Source: a virus
IMG/VR virus record: IMGVR_UViG_3300042320_000681
Coordinates: 1 to 22,907 of that record
Length of the DNA: 22,907 bases
Direction: 5' to 3' (one strand)
This document shows positions 5,380 to 12,659 of this stretch, piece by piece. The translations under genes and the position numbers were made by a program. Below the pieces are notes generated by a model. It was not told the DNA's origin. It did not search any database and worked only from the letters and a program-made list of their open reading frames with translations. Position 1 is the stretch's first letter; every line of letters starts with the position of its first letter.

Positions 5380-5496
5380 ATGAACGAAGTACCCCTACTC
5401 ACCACCCTCCAGCATTGCTGGGAAGCATTCTGGTTGCTTGCTCCACTTGCGGCAATCGCATTCCTGACCCTGACAATTAGCGGAGGCAAGAAATGA
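5380..5496 (+). CDS. 38-residue single-pass membrane protein
   Basis: The ATG at 5380 opens a 38-codon gene. After a short N terminus (MNEVPLLTTLQHCWEA) comes a hydrophobic stretch FWLLAPLAAIAFLTLTI that would span the membrane once, ending SGGKK. The final codons include GGAGG (5482-5486), which serves as ribosome-binding site for the next gene, and the stop overlaps that gene's ATG (5493). Coupling, position after promoter C and the membrane segment support a real gene. Function unknown; micro-membrane proteins of phages often act on the host envelope or block superinfection, which is only context. Confidence 0.65.
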   Translation: MNEVPLLTTLQHCWEAFWLLAPLAAIAFLTLTISGGKK

Positions 5497-5621
5497 TCGA
5501 AGCGTTGTTTGCCGGGGCGTTTGTTTTTGCCTGTTGCATCATTAGCTTCAAAGCAGGGCAAAATCACATTCTTCAACTTTTCCGGGCCTATGTCCGGGAA
5601 CAACAGCAGAAAAATAAATAA
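5493..5621 (+). CDS. 42-residue membrane-associated protein
   Basis: The gene starts in an ATGA overlap with the previous stop, seven bases after a strong GGAGG. The N-terminal half, IEALFAGAFVFACCIISF, is hydrophobic with two adjacent Cys. The C-terminal half, LQLFRAYVREQQQKNK, is basic and helical, consistent with a single-pass protein whose C terminus lies in the cytoplasm. It forms a pair with the membrane protein at 5380. No family recognised. Confidence 0.65.
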   Translation: MIEALFAGAFVFACCIISFKAGQNHILQLFRAYVREQQQKNK

Positions 5622-5623
5622 AC

Positions 5624-5758
5624 ATGGCTATAGAAAAAACCCATCCAACTTGCCTTCCACCGGAGGCATATCTGCGGCTTTGCCGCATCAATAACAAAAA
5701 TACGGTTCCGAAGATTCGGTCCACCGTGTATCCACCAAAACCACAAAACAAAAAATAA
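5624..5758 (+). CDS. 44-residue hypothetical protein
   Basis: An ORF of 44 codons from ATG 5624, two bases after the preceding stop and four bases before the next ATG, fills the gap exactly. It encodes EKTHPTCLPPEAYLRLCRIN followed by a basic, Pro/Lys-rich tail. The start is preceded by AATAAATAAAC, an A/T leader seen before several genes here. No family recognised; the tight packing is the main evidence. Confidence 0.5.
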   Translation: MAIEKTHPTCLPPEAYLRLCRINNKNTVPKIRSTVYPPKPQNKK

Positions 5759-5762
5759 ATAC

Positions 5763-6566
5763 ATGAATCAAATTGTAACTACCACACAAGCACCCTTGCC
5801 AATCATCGAACTGGAGGCAATGGCAAGCCATATCGTCAAATCCGGGCTTTTCGGAATGAAGCGTCAGGAGGAGGCAGTAGCATTAATGATCGTCGCTCAA
5901 GCAGAGGGGCGGCATCCCGGCACAGTTGCCAGCGAATACCACATCATTCAAGGCAGACCAGCACTCAAAGCAGACGCTATCCTTGCTCGATTCCAGAGCG
6001 CAGGAGGCAAGGTCGAGTGGAAAGACTATACAGATACGAAAGTGTCAGGCACATTCTCTCACCCTGCTGGTGGCTCACTCTATGTCGAGTGGGACATGGA
6101 GAGGGCTAAAGCCGCAGGACTCGGCGGCAAAGACAACTGGAAAAAATACCCCCGGCAGATGCTTCGCGCCAGAGTGGTCAGCGATGCCGTTCGCGGGGTG
6201 TACCCTGCCGTTCTTCAAGGGTTTTACACTCCTGAAGAAGTCCAAGATTTCGGACCTGTTGCAGTTTCTGCCACACCTGTAATTGAGGATAAGCCGAAAC
6301 TCGTAAAGAAAGCCAAGGAGGTTGCTCCCGTGATTGAGGCGGAAGTTGTCGATACAACTCCAGAACCTGCGGAAGATAAAAGCTGGGTTGAACCTATGGA
6401 GGCATCGCTCGGAGCGGAGGAGGTTGCCGTGAACGCATTCCTCGCAACCAAAGGTCAGATCGATGCAGGGCAGACATGGCGCGACCTTCCTGACAATGCA
6501 TACCGTCAGCGGATCATCGCCAATCCTGAAGGATTCGTGAAAGCCGCAACCGCTACAAAAGAATAA
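5763..6566 (+). CDS. RecT-like single-strand annealing protein
   Basis: The 267-residue protein resembles the RecT-type annealing proteins that coat single-stranded DNA and pair it with a complementary strand during phage recombination. Landmarks are a helical start with HIVKSGLFGMKRQEEAVAL (23-41), IIQGRPALKADAILARFQSA (61-80), a beta-rich middle with an aromatic SLYVEWDMERAKAAGL (105-120), and KKYPRQMLRARVVSDAVR (127-144) followed by GFYTPEEV (153-160). These follow the order of the RecT core. The last 100 residues are acidic and variable. It lies directly before a RecB-type nuclease, the usual exonuclease/annealase pairing. The leader is AAATAAATAC with no Shine-Dalgarno site. Confidence 0.8.
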   Translation: MNQIVTTTQAPLPIIELEAMASHIVKSGLFGMKRQEEAVALMIVAQAEGRHPGTVASEYHIIQGRPALKADAILARFQSAGGKVEWKDYTDTKVSGTFSHPAGGSLYVEWDMERAKAAGLGGKDNWKKYPRQMLRARVVSDAVRGVYPAVLQGFYTPEEVQDFGPVAVSATPVIEDKPKLVKKAKEVAPVIEAEVVDTTPEPAEDKSWVEPMEASLGAEEVAVNAFLATKGQIDAGQTWRDLPDNAYRQRIIANPEGFVKAATATKE

Positions 6567-6567
6567 T

Positions 6568-7563
6568 ATGATCAGGCATTCAGCATTACCGAAGTTGCAA
6601 AAATGCCCATGCTTTGAATCCGCCGGGGGAACCTCCCCGGCGGCAAGCAGGGGGACAAAGATCGACTCTGTGATCCGCCGAACTCTTCAAGGCGAGGATT
6701 GCATGGCAGAACTATCAATCGAGGATCAGGAGGCGGCAAAGCGAGGCGTCGAGATGGTTAAGAGCTTGGTTCCTGAAGGAACCGAACTCGAAACCCGTGA
6801 ATCCGAACTCTGGGTCAAAACCCCCGGCATGGATCATGTGGGAACAGAAGATATTCGCGCCCGAAATATTCGCGTTTCGTTCGATGTAAAGTCAGGACAG
6901 ATATACGATTATGAGGCCCAAATGGGGGCATATGCTCTTGGCAACATGACTCGGTTTTTTGAGCCAGAGTGGACTTGCTACCTTCTATTCGTTGATCAGA
7001 ATCGTGTTGTAGAACACAAGTTCACGATGGATTCGGCTACAGGGTTAGTTGAATCGATTATTAAAGCATACAACGATCCAAATAAGACTCCATCGAGTTG
7101 CCAATATTGTTCATGGTGCGCTAAAAAATCTACTTGCCCACAAGTTGTCAAACCAACAGAGCAGACGCTACGGGTGGTCAACAATGAGGTATCAATTGAT
7201 ACCCTGCGGGAACAACTTGCCGATCCAGTCAACCTTGGGAAGTTTCTCAAGGCTTGCAACATCTTCAAAAGTCAACTTTGGGATTGGGCTAAAAAAGAAG
7301 CGAAAGCCCGACTGGAGCGAGGCGAGGAAGTACCCGGTTGGAGGCTTTGCAAAGTAAAAGGTGCGGAAGAATACACTCCAGATCATGTGGCTGAAGCGGC
7401 ACAAGCTAGTGGAGCAACTTACAAAGAAGTAGCTGAACTCTACGGTAATATCGGTGCAGAAGATTTCAGGAAATGGGCAAATGCTCGCGAATATTATCCT
7501 TCCGCCGAAGATGCCATTCGCAAACCCGAAACCACAAAATTGATCGAGGAGAAAAAGAAATGA
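6568..7563 (+). CDS. RecB-family PD-(D/E)XK exonuclease with Cys cluster
   Basis: The 331-residue protein has the order of motifs of the RecB/Cas4 nuclease superfamily: RGTKID (28-33), GTED with acidic residue D95, the catalytic D106-V-K108 in FDVKSG, and Q118xxxY122. It then carries C178-x2-C181-x2-C184-x5-C190, a possible metal or Fe-S site. It would resect DNA ends to produce single strands for the annealing protein encoded immediately upstream, one base away. The C-terminal third is helical and charged. Start ATG 6568 is close-packed. An alternative name would be a DUF2800-type phage nuclease. Confidence in the fold is high; the strand polarity is unknown. Confidence 0.85.
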   Translation: MIRHSALPKLQKCPCFESAGGTSPAASRGTKIDSVIRRTLQGEDCMAELSIEDQEAAKRGVEMVKSLVPEGTELETRESELWVKTPGMDHVGTEDIRARNIRVSFDVKSGQIYDYEAQMGAYALGNMTRFFEPEWTCYLLFVDQNRVVEHKFTMDSATGLVESIIKAYNDPNKTPSSCQYCSWCAKKSTCPQVVKPTEQTLRVVNNEVSIDTLREQLADPVNLGKFLKACNIFKSQLWDWAKKEAKARLERGEEVPGWRLCKVKGAEEYTPDHVAEAAQASGATYKEVAELYGNIGAEDFRKWANAREYYPSAEDAIRKPETTKLIEEKKK

Positions 7564-7889
7564 GTCAATATCCTTATCCAGTAAAAATAAAACAAGAATT
7601 GGCACAAATAATACAAACTGACCTAGAAATTTGGCTTGCAAATCATGGTCCGAATTGGGCTGAACCATTTGTCACCCTTGACTCAAAAGGAAATGGATTT
7701 TATGTGTCTCTTACTGAAGACTTTGAACATGATAAATTATTATCGTGGTCTAACTTTATAGAGCAACAAAAATGCCCAGAATTTGCGTCAATTACTGCGG
7801 CAAAGAAACATCTTAAAAATGTTAAAAAATTAGTTAAGATGCTTGAATTTGAAATTCAACAAATGGAAAAACATGAAAGAAAAACATAA
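7560..7889 (+). CDS. hypothetical AT-rich phage gene
   Basis: The 109-residue protein starts in an ATGA overlap (7560-7563), after a GAGGAG ribosome site. It has a globular N-terminal part with aromatic residues (TDLEIWLANHGPNWAEPF and GNGFYVSLTEDFE), then a basic helical C terminus (AKKHLKNVKKLVKMLEFEI). No family recognised. The gene is clearly more AT-rich than the nuclease before it, which suggests separate acquisition. Confidence 0.65.
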   Translation: MSQYPYPVKIKQELAQIIQTDLEIWLANHGPNWAEPFVTLDSKGNGFYVSLTEDFEHDKLLSWSNFIEQQKCPEFASITAAKKHLKNVKKLVKMLEFEIQQMEKHERKT

Positions 7890-8094
7890 TGAATTTATGG
7901 GATTCCCTCTTCGTTGCGTCCCGGCGCATCAAGACGATTGCGAACGGTGGGACTACGAAGTCGAGATCGATGGCACTTGGCATGATGTAATCCCCGGAGG
8001 ATTGAGATGGAATCGGGAAGAAGCACTCGATTCCTTGGTAAAAATATTAAAAAATAAAATAAATAAATATGAATCAGTTAGAATTAAGTCTTGA
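7873..8094 (+). CDS. hypothetical small phage protein
   Basis: Starting at ATG 7873 (17 bases inside the previous gene) the product is 73 residues. Landmarks are MGFPLRCVPAHQDDCERWDY and GTWHDVIPGGLRWNREEA. A Trp-rich beta core is followed by a basic, AT-rich C-terminal helix. The later ATG at 7897 (MGFPLR) is a possible alternative start. The AT-rich 3' end contains the leader AAATAAATAAAT of the next gene, whose ATG (8069) lies inside this frame. Confidence 0.55.
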   Translation: MKEKHNEFMGFPLRCVPAHQDDCERWDYEVEIDGTWHDVIPGGLRWNREEALDSLVKILKNKINKYESVRIKS

Positions 8095-8398
8095 ACCACT
8101 TGTTGAAATCAAAGGGGACAGCATCCCAGAACGCTTTAAGCGATTCCATGCCGCCAACCCCCATGTTTACGATGCGCTTGTGAATTTAGCCAGACGCTTT
8201 CGGGAGCGTAGAGAATCAAAGATCGGGATCGGAATGTTGTACGAAGTACTCCGGTGGAACTACTACATGACAACCGAATCAGAGGACGATTACAAGTTAT
8301 CGAACGATTTTCGGGCTTGCTACGCTCGACTGATTATGAGCCAAGAATCAGACTTAAAAGGAATTTTCCAGACTAAAAAAAGCATAGCAGATGATTGA
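8069..8398 (+). CDS. conserved phage protein with FHAANPHVYDAL motif
   Basis: The 109-residue protein matches a small family I recognise from many phages: RFKRFHAANPHVYDALVNLA (about 22-41), KIGIGMLYEVLRW (about 51-63), KLSNDFRACYARLIM (about 76-90), ending LKGIFQTKKSIADD. It is entirely helical with no established function; its usual place is near replication genes or HNH nucleases, consistent with its location here. It overlaps the previous gene by 26 bases and the next by eight. Confidence 0.85.
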   Translation: MNQLELSLEPLVEIKGDSIPERFKRFHAANPHVYDALVNLARRFRERRESKIGIGMLYEVLRWNYYMTTESEDDYKLSNDFRACYARLIMSQESDLKGIFQTKKSIADD

Positions 8399-8744
8399 AA
8401 TGATTAATAAAATTATAAATCCCAAGATATGTTTTGAAGAATTTGATTTTGATATAAATGAAATATTGGAAATTAAAGATGAATCAATTGTTTCTCCTGA
8501 TGAAAATGCAAATGTTAAATTAATAAATGAATATTTATTTAAATGTATTAATCAATTTTCGCCACAAGAACAGTTTGTAATAATAAAAAGATTTGGTTTT
8601 TGTGGAAATAATCCTGAATCGCTTTCATCTATCTCAAAACAAATTGGAAGAGGCAGAGAAAGAGTTAGGCAAATTGAAAGCAAAGTAATTAGAGGATTGC
8701 GTCATCCTCGTTTTAAAATAACAGAATTAATAAATGAAATTTAA
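8391..8744 (+). CDS. sigma-70 region 4-only protein
   Basis: The 117-residue protein has a ~50-residue acidic, AT-rich N-terminal part without recognised sigma domains. Then comes a near-textbook sigma region 4: INQFSPQEQFVIIKRFGF (53-70), LSSISKQIGRGRERVRQIES (78-97) and VIRGLRHPRF (99-108). The RERxRQIE recognition helix contacts the -35 element in housekeeping sigma factors. Regions 2 and 3, needed for -10 recognition and melting, are absent. It could dock on the RNA polymerase beta-flap and redirect -35 choice, act as an activator, or simply be a region-4-like DNA-binding protein. The gene is strikingly AT-rich compared with its right neighbour. Confidence 0.85.
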   Translation: MIEMINKIINPKICFEEFDFDINEILEIKDESIVSPDENANVKLINEYLFKCINQFSPQEQFVIIKRFGFCGNNPESLSSISKQIGRGRERVRQIESKVIRGLRHPRFKITELINEI

Positions 8745-9537
8745 ATCACCCGCATTTCAATTCTACCCCGCCGACTGGCTAGGTAGCCAGAGAGTGTCCC
8801 TGATGACGCTGGAGGAGGAGGGGGCATACATTCGTCTGCTCTCCTACTGCTGGCAACACGGGTCGATACCTGCTGATCCTGATGCTGCCGCACGATTAAT
8901 CGGCAAGGGTGCTTCACCTGTGCTTGCAAGCAAGGTGCTAACCATGTTTCAACCACCCTTGGAAACTGGTTCCCCCTGTGGTGCTGTGTTGGTACATGAG
9001 AGGTTGCAGGCAGAAAAGCAGAAGCAACTAGCATGGAAAACCAAATCGAGTGAGGGTGGAAAGAAAAGTGCTGAAAAGCGCAAAAAACAGCAAGATTCTG
9101 AAAAATCCGCTCAACCACCCTTGCAAGGTTCGTTGGAAAATGGTATCAACCAAAAGGCAACATTATGTTTACAGTCTATGTTTATAGATAGTTGTTCTTC
9201 TATCGAAGAACAACAAGCAGTTTCTAAAGAAACTGCTACCGTCGATGAATCGACGGCAACTCCTGTTGAGATTGTGGCTGAAGTTGTCGAAGTGAAACCA
9301 AAAACCAAATCCAAAGAATGCGATGAAATCTTCTTGTCCGAATTATCCCGGCATTATCCTGACACCGATGTCGAATCCGAACTCCTGAAAATGGACGCAT
9401 GGATCGCAACCAATCCGGGGCGCAGGAAAACTCGTCGCTTCGTTGTTGCTTGGCTTAACCGCATTCAACCAGAACTCCCGGCTGAACCTGTGAAATCCGA
9501 ACCCACCGAAAAAGAACCTTATGACTTCTCTTGGTAA
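8734..9537 (+). CDS. DUF1376 replication-associated phage protein
   Basis: The N terminus SPAFQFYPADWLGSQRV (5-21) and MTLEEEGAYIRLLSYCWQHG (24-43), then SIPADPDAAARLIG, are diagnostic of DUF1376, a winged-helix-like domain of phage replication-initiation proteins. The middle is low-complexity and charged; the C terminus (about 200-250) has KMDAWIATNPGRRKTRRFVV followed by WLNRIQPELP, which resembles the DNA- or helicase-binding tail of replisome organisers. The next gene encodes a DnaC-like loader, as typically seen. The start overlaps the sigma-like gene by 11 bases. Length 267 is usual. Confidence 0.9.
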   Translation: MKFKSPAFQFYPADWLGSQRVSLMTLEEEGAYIRLLSYCWQHGSIPADPDAAARLIGKGASPVLASKVLTMFQPPLETGSPCGAVLVHERLQAEKQKQLAWKTKSSEGGKKSAEKRKKQQDSEKSAQPPLQGSLENGINQKATLCLQSMFIDSCSSIEEQQAVSKETATVDESTATPVEIVAEVVEVKPKTKSKECDEIFLSELSRHYPDTDVESELLKMDAWIATNPGRRKTRRFVVAWLNRIQPELPAEPVKSEPTEKEPYDFSW

Positions 9538-10240
9538 TCAAATGGAAACTGAACTTCACCCTTGTGCCGGGAACGATTGCTTTGAGGTGATCGAAATGCC
9601 TGTCACTCCCTACTTCAAAAATTCCGATCTCCGGGTGCTTTGTCCTGCCTGTGAGGAAAAATGGACTCAAGAGCAAGCTAGGAAGAACGAGATTGAGCGA
9701 GTTGAACGGTTTAAAAATGCGTTCAATGATATTTGCCCACCTCTCTATCGCGAAACCGATCTAGAACGAATCTACGGGGCTTTTGCGGAGATTGCCAAAA
9801 ACTGGCAATTCAATCCGACTGGAGTTCTGCTGGAAGGACCACCGGGAACCGGAAAAACCCGTGCCGCATGGCATATCCTCAAACGCATGACCTATGCAGG
9901 CAAATCAGTCTACGGACTGACCTCGACTCAATTCGCAAAATATGCCGCTGACCAATGGCACTCTAATGCTCAAGACAAAGGCGAAGCAATCGAGGCAATG
10001 GAGCGTTGCCGCCGCACTTCCATCTTGCTTCTCGATGATCTTGGGAAGCAGAAGATGACAGACCGGGGAGAGACTGAATTGTACGATGTTTTAGAGCATC
10101 GCACCACCAATCTCAAACCGACAATAATCACAACAAATGCTTCGAGTGAACAACTCAAAAAAATGCTGTCAGATGATCGTCGCCAACCGATCCTTCGACG
10201 CATTGCTGACTTCTCTCAAATCATCAAATTCAACACATGA
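9521..10240 (+). CDS. DnaC-like AAA+ helicase loader
   Basis: The 239-residue protein has an N-terminal four-Cys zinc module (C15, C20, C41, C44), a linker helix, and an AAA+ ATPase domain. Walker A GPPGTGKT is at 106-113, Walker B ILLLDD at 168-173, sensor I TIITTN at 201-206 and a DDRRQPILRR arginine segment at 218-227. This order is that of DnaC/IstB-type loaders, which place the replicative helicase on phage origin DNA. It follows the DUF1376 protein, overlapping by 17 bases. The second ATG at 9542, after the upstream stop, is an alternative start. No phage helicase is seen in the window, so it may load the host's. Confidence 0.9.
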   Translation: MTSLGNQMETELHPCAGNDCFEVIEMPVTPYFKNSDLRVLCPACEEKWTQEQARKNEIERVERFKNAFNDICPPLYRETDLERIYGAFAEIAKNWQFNPTGVLLEGPPGTGKTRAAWHILKRMTYAGKSVYGLTSTQFAKYAADQWHSNAQDKGEAIEAMERCRRTSILLLDDLGKQKMTDRGETELYDVLEHRTTNLKPTIITTNASSEQLKKMLSDDRRQPILRRIADFSQIIKFNT

Positions 10241-10431
10241 ATTCCCTTAAAATTGACACATATGAACCAGAGAGAATTTCGATGGTTTACATTGGCAACG
10301 CCGAATGGATTCCTCTCGACTCTGTGGAGTTTCTTAACATTGAAGAGGACATCCACGGTCAGGACATCGTGACCTTCAATCACAAGGGCAAAACCTTCCA
10401 ATCAAAAGTCATCATCAAGCACTACCTGTGA
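10237..10431 (+). CDS. hypothetical small phage protein
   Basis: The 64-residue protein starts in an ATGA overlap with the loader gene. It is predicted beta-rich: RISMVYIGNAEWIPLDSVEF and DIVTFNHKGKTFQSKVIIKH. No family recognised. Its stop overlaps a GTG start of the next gene (GTGA at 10428-10431). Confidence 0.6.
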   Translation: MNSLKIDTYEPERISMVYIGNAEWIPLDSVEFLNIEEDIHGQDIVTFNHKGKTFQSKVIIKHYL

Positions 10432-10979
10432 ACAACAAAACTTCCTCAATTCCTCTCCTGCAATATGTGCTGGTCGATACCAGATTCACCCATGAGGAAC
10501 CAATCGGCTTTCAAGAGGCTGAATGGGTCCAGACCGTGGCAATCCCGGATCGTGCTTGGGGACTGAATGTCATCTTCCGCCAAGGCGGCATGATGTATCG
10601 CAATCTTCCACCTCATGCCATTTCATTTGAATGGAGAAATCCAGACGCTTGGACACTTCGTGAAGCACAGATGTGGAACTGCTATGGCAATCAATACGAG
10701 CATTTACTCTGTGACCACCTTGCCGACTCTCGGATGATAGCTTGGATACATAAGCAGGCTTATTCTGGGACATATCTTTTCCAGACCAGTTTCATTGGTG
10801 ATTCCTACTCAATGACCCCGGAGCAAGACAAAACATTTTTCTGGATTAAACTCGACAACAATCGACTCACCATTCAGCCTTCCAATCGTGTCAGATTTCA
10901 CGATGCATCTTACAATTTGCCAACATCTGAAATTCCAAAATTGAAACTTCAGGAAGACATCTATCGTTGCATCGAATGA
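10428..10979 (+). CDS. conserved phage protein of unknown function (GTG start)
   Basis: The 183-residue protein starts at GTG 10428 within a GTGA overlap. Landmarks are GGMMYRNLPPHAISFEW (about 52-68), WTLREAQMWNCYGNQYEHL (about 74-92), a GTYLFQTSFIGDSYSMTPEQ stretch (about 112-131) and LDNNRLTIQPSNRVRF (about 140-155). This order recurs in uncharacterised phage proteins I have seen; the function is unknown. It lies between replication and recombination genes. Confidence 0.75.
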   Translation: MNNKTSSIPLLQYVLVDTRFTHEEPIGFQEAEWVQTVAIPDRAWGLNVIFRQGGMMYRNLPPHAISFEWRNPDAWTLREAQMWNCYGNQYEHLLCDHLADSRMIAWIHKQAYSGTYLFQTSFIGDSYSMTPEQDKTFFWIKLDNNRLTIQPSNRVRFHDASYNLPTSEIPKLKLQEDIYRCIE

Positions 10980-11368
10980 GTGAGCATATCGAACAATTGG
11001 CATTTTGGGAAGACATCGACCCTGTTGAATTGAGTGATGAGCATTTCGATCAATATCAAGCATTCTGTGCCTTGTTGAATTCTGAATTCGCCACCCAACT
11101 TGAATGGGAATATAACGAGGCAAATGAGTGCTGGCGCGACAAGGATCACAACGAAATTTCCCAACCTGATTTCCTCCACGATCTCAATCTTTGTCAGTAT
11201 TTTTACGACGATCTGCGAGGTGATGAGGAAATCGAATACGCAAATATATTGACAGGTATTCTCAATGGTGGAATGCTTGTCCCCGGCATAGGTTTTCAAC
11301 CTTGCCCGATCATTTTCGCAACGCCTTGGCAAAAATGCCTCGCCTTTGCGATACTCCGAAACATATAA
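10976..11368 (+). CDS. hypothetical phage protein
   Basis: The 130-residue protein starts at ATG 10976 in an ATGA overlap. It is acidic and rich in aromatic residues (QLEWEYNEANECW, DLNLCQYFYDDLRG), with a more hydrophobic C-terminal half (NGGMLVPGIGFQPCPIIFAT). No family recognised. The stop begins the ATAAATAAAT leader of the next gene. Confidence 0.6.
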   Translation: MSEHIEQLAFWEDIDPVELSDEHFDQYQAFCALLNSEFATQLEWEYNEANECWRDKDHNEISQPDFLHDLNLCQYFYDDLRGDEEIEYANILTGILNGGMLVPGIGFQPCPIIFATPWQKCLAFAILRNI

Positions 11369-11380
11369 ATAAATACCAAT

Positions 11381-11659
11381 ATGGCTAAACACACCAAACT
11401 GACGAAGCTGAAACTTTCAGCAGTCACCGCAAAACGCCGCACCCTCCCTCACGGGATCGGCATGACCATCGAACTCCCGCATGACCTCGCAGTCAAGTGG
11501 GCAGACAAAGCAGGCGCAGTTCTCCTCGACATCTCCAAGGAGATTGCTGCCGAACTGGAGTCCCTCAAAACCTCTGCAACCGCCGAAACCCCGGCTGAAG
11601 CACCAACCCCTGCCCCAGCGGTTGAAACGCAGGATAACGCCAACCTCGCTCAATCCTGA
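11381..11659 (+). CDS. hypothetical phage protein with Pro/Ala-rich tail
   Basis: The 92-residue protein starts with a basic segment (MAKHTKLTKLKLS), then a compact segment GIGMTIELPHDLAVKWADKA and an amphipathic helix. It ends in a disordered Ala/Pro/Glu tail (about 65-92). The start is preceded by ATAAATAAATACCAAT rather than a Shine-Dalgarno site. No family recognised; location beside the SSB-like gene suggests replication. Confidence 0.6.
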   Translation: MAKHTKLTKLKLSAVTAKRRTLPHGIGMTIELPHDLAVKWADKAGAVLLDISKEIAAELESLKTSATAETPAEAPTPAPAVETQDNANLAQS

Positions 11660-11661
11660 CC

Positions 11662-12138
11662 ATGGCTACAACTCCTATCCGCAAGCTGGATGTAGCTGGA
11701 ACATTTGAATGCGAAGTCATCGCACCTGAATACGGGTGGTTTGACGAATCCTCCAAAGGTTCCAAATACATCAAGATTCCCTGCAAGGTCATCGAACCCG
11801 GAATCCATGAAGGCAAGCGCATCGCTTGGATCGGCTACCTGACCAGCAAAGCCTACGAAACCACAGAGAAAATCCTTTCTGATGTTTTCGGTGACAAATG
11901 GACTTGGACAAAGATTCCATTTGCTGGCATGAAGTGCGTGATCGTCGCAGAGGAGGAAGAATACAACGGCAAGACCACAATCAAGGCCCGATACCTCAAT
12001 GCCGTTGGTGGTCCCAAACGCTCCGCTGACGATGCTCTTGCCATCTCCAACTCCATTGCGAAATCACTCCCAAGTCGAGGCACTACCACCTCGAAACCAG
12101 AACTCGCAACAGGTGAAGAAGACGAGATACCGTTCTGA
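11662..12138 (+). CDS. SSB-like phage protein (DUF669-like)
   Basis: The 158-residue protein has a beta-rich core (about 1-110) with FECEVIAPEYGWFDESSKGS, IPCKVIEPGIHEGKRIAW and WTWTKIPFAGMKCVIVAEEE, a shape typical of phage proteins that act as single-stranded DNA-binding proteins or of the DUF669 type. A disordered Ser/Thr linker follows and the last seven residues are EEDEIPF. An acidic tip ending in I-P-F is the hallmark protein-interaction tail of bacterial SSB. It starts two bases after the previous stop, within the replication module. The OB fold itself cannot be proven by eye. Confidence 0.65.
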   Translation: MATTPIRKLDVAGTFECEVIAPEYGWFDESSKGSKYIKIPCKVIEPGIHEGKRIAWIGYLTSKAYETTEKILSDVFGDKWTWTKIPFAGMKCVIVAEEEEYNGKTTIKARYLNAVGGPKRSADDALAISNSIAKSLPSRGTTTSKPELATGEEDEIPF

Positions 12139-12239
12139 TCAACCCAACCCTATGGTATTGCGGCGGCGATTGTAGTTCGCTAGTCATCATTACGCCAGAC
12201 CCGTAACCGCATAAAAGCGGGTCACCCCTTTTCAACAAA
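12139..12239 (+). promoter_or_regulatory. structured intergenic leader of the RusA-like gene
   Basis: This 101-base gap holds two mutually exclusive stems. TTACG (12190-12194) can pair with CGTAA (12202-12206) around a seven-base loop. Alternatively GACCCG (12198-12203) pairs with CGGGTC (12218-12223), followed by ACCCCTTTT. The second looks like a weak terminator; the first would prevent it. An outer GGCG/CGCC (12165-12168, 12193-12196) is also possible. It also contains CCGCATAAA (12207-12215), shared with the 22-bp repeat. A regulatory leader is plausible but unproven. Confidence 0.35.
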
Positions 12240-12659
12240 ATGTCATGGACACATGAACAACTCCGAAAACTCGGCTACCACCTCCACCCAGACGGGAACT
12301 ATTACCCTGACCCTCCACCTCAAAAACTACCTGACCCCATCCCTCAACACAATCCTATCCAGCCATTGGTCAAACCTTCACAAGCACAAAAAAAAGGCAA
12401 GATTCGCGTTGGCCTCCGCATTGAAAGAGTTGCAACAAAACTCCAAGATTTTGACAATTTTGTCGGCGGAACCAAACCTCTCACCGATCAACTCCGCGAA
12501 GCTGGACTCATTTCTGATGACGACCCAGAATCCATCGACGCCAGATACTCCCAACAAAAGTGCCGCCACCTCAAAGACGAAAAAACCATCGTCCATCTCT
12601 TCTATTCCATCCCATCCTCACCAGACCCACAACCACCCGCACAACCCGATAAACACTAG
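12240..12659 (+). CDS. RusA-like Holliday junction resolvase
   Basis: The 139-residue protein carries the RusA signature: KIRVGLRIERV (about 54-64), DFDNFVGGTKPLTDQLREAG (about 70-89), then ISDDDPESI and a QxK strand ending in KTIVHLFY. The acidic residues in DFDN, the D of LTDQL and the DDD would bind metal in RusA nucleases, which cleave branched DNA to resolve recombination or clear packaging blocks. The N terminus (THEQLRKLGYHLHPDGNYYP) is a Pro-rich extension seen in some phage forms. It lacks the usual RusA N-terminal strand with Asn and His, which instead appears in the overlapping frame at 12253. The gene ends on a partial copy of the 22-bp repeat. Confidence 0.8.
   Translation: MSWTHEQLRKLGYHLHPDGNYYPDPPPQKLPDPIPQHNPIQPLVKPSQAQKKGKIRVGLRIERVATKLQDFDNFVGGTKPLTDQLREAGLISDDDPESIDARYSQQKCRHLKDEKTIVHLFYSIPSSPDPQPPAQPDKH

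Noticed and set aside
9542-10240. DnaC-like gene as an IstB transposition helper
   Set aside because: No transposase or terminal inverted repeats nearby, and the DUF1376 neighbour is a phage replication context.
12155-12232. Possible tRNA between the SSB-like and RusA-like genes
   Set aside because: A 5-bp stem with a 7-base loop exists, but the loop CCAGACC lacks U33 and purine 37, there is no T-loop sequence, and the acceptor strands do not pair.
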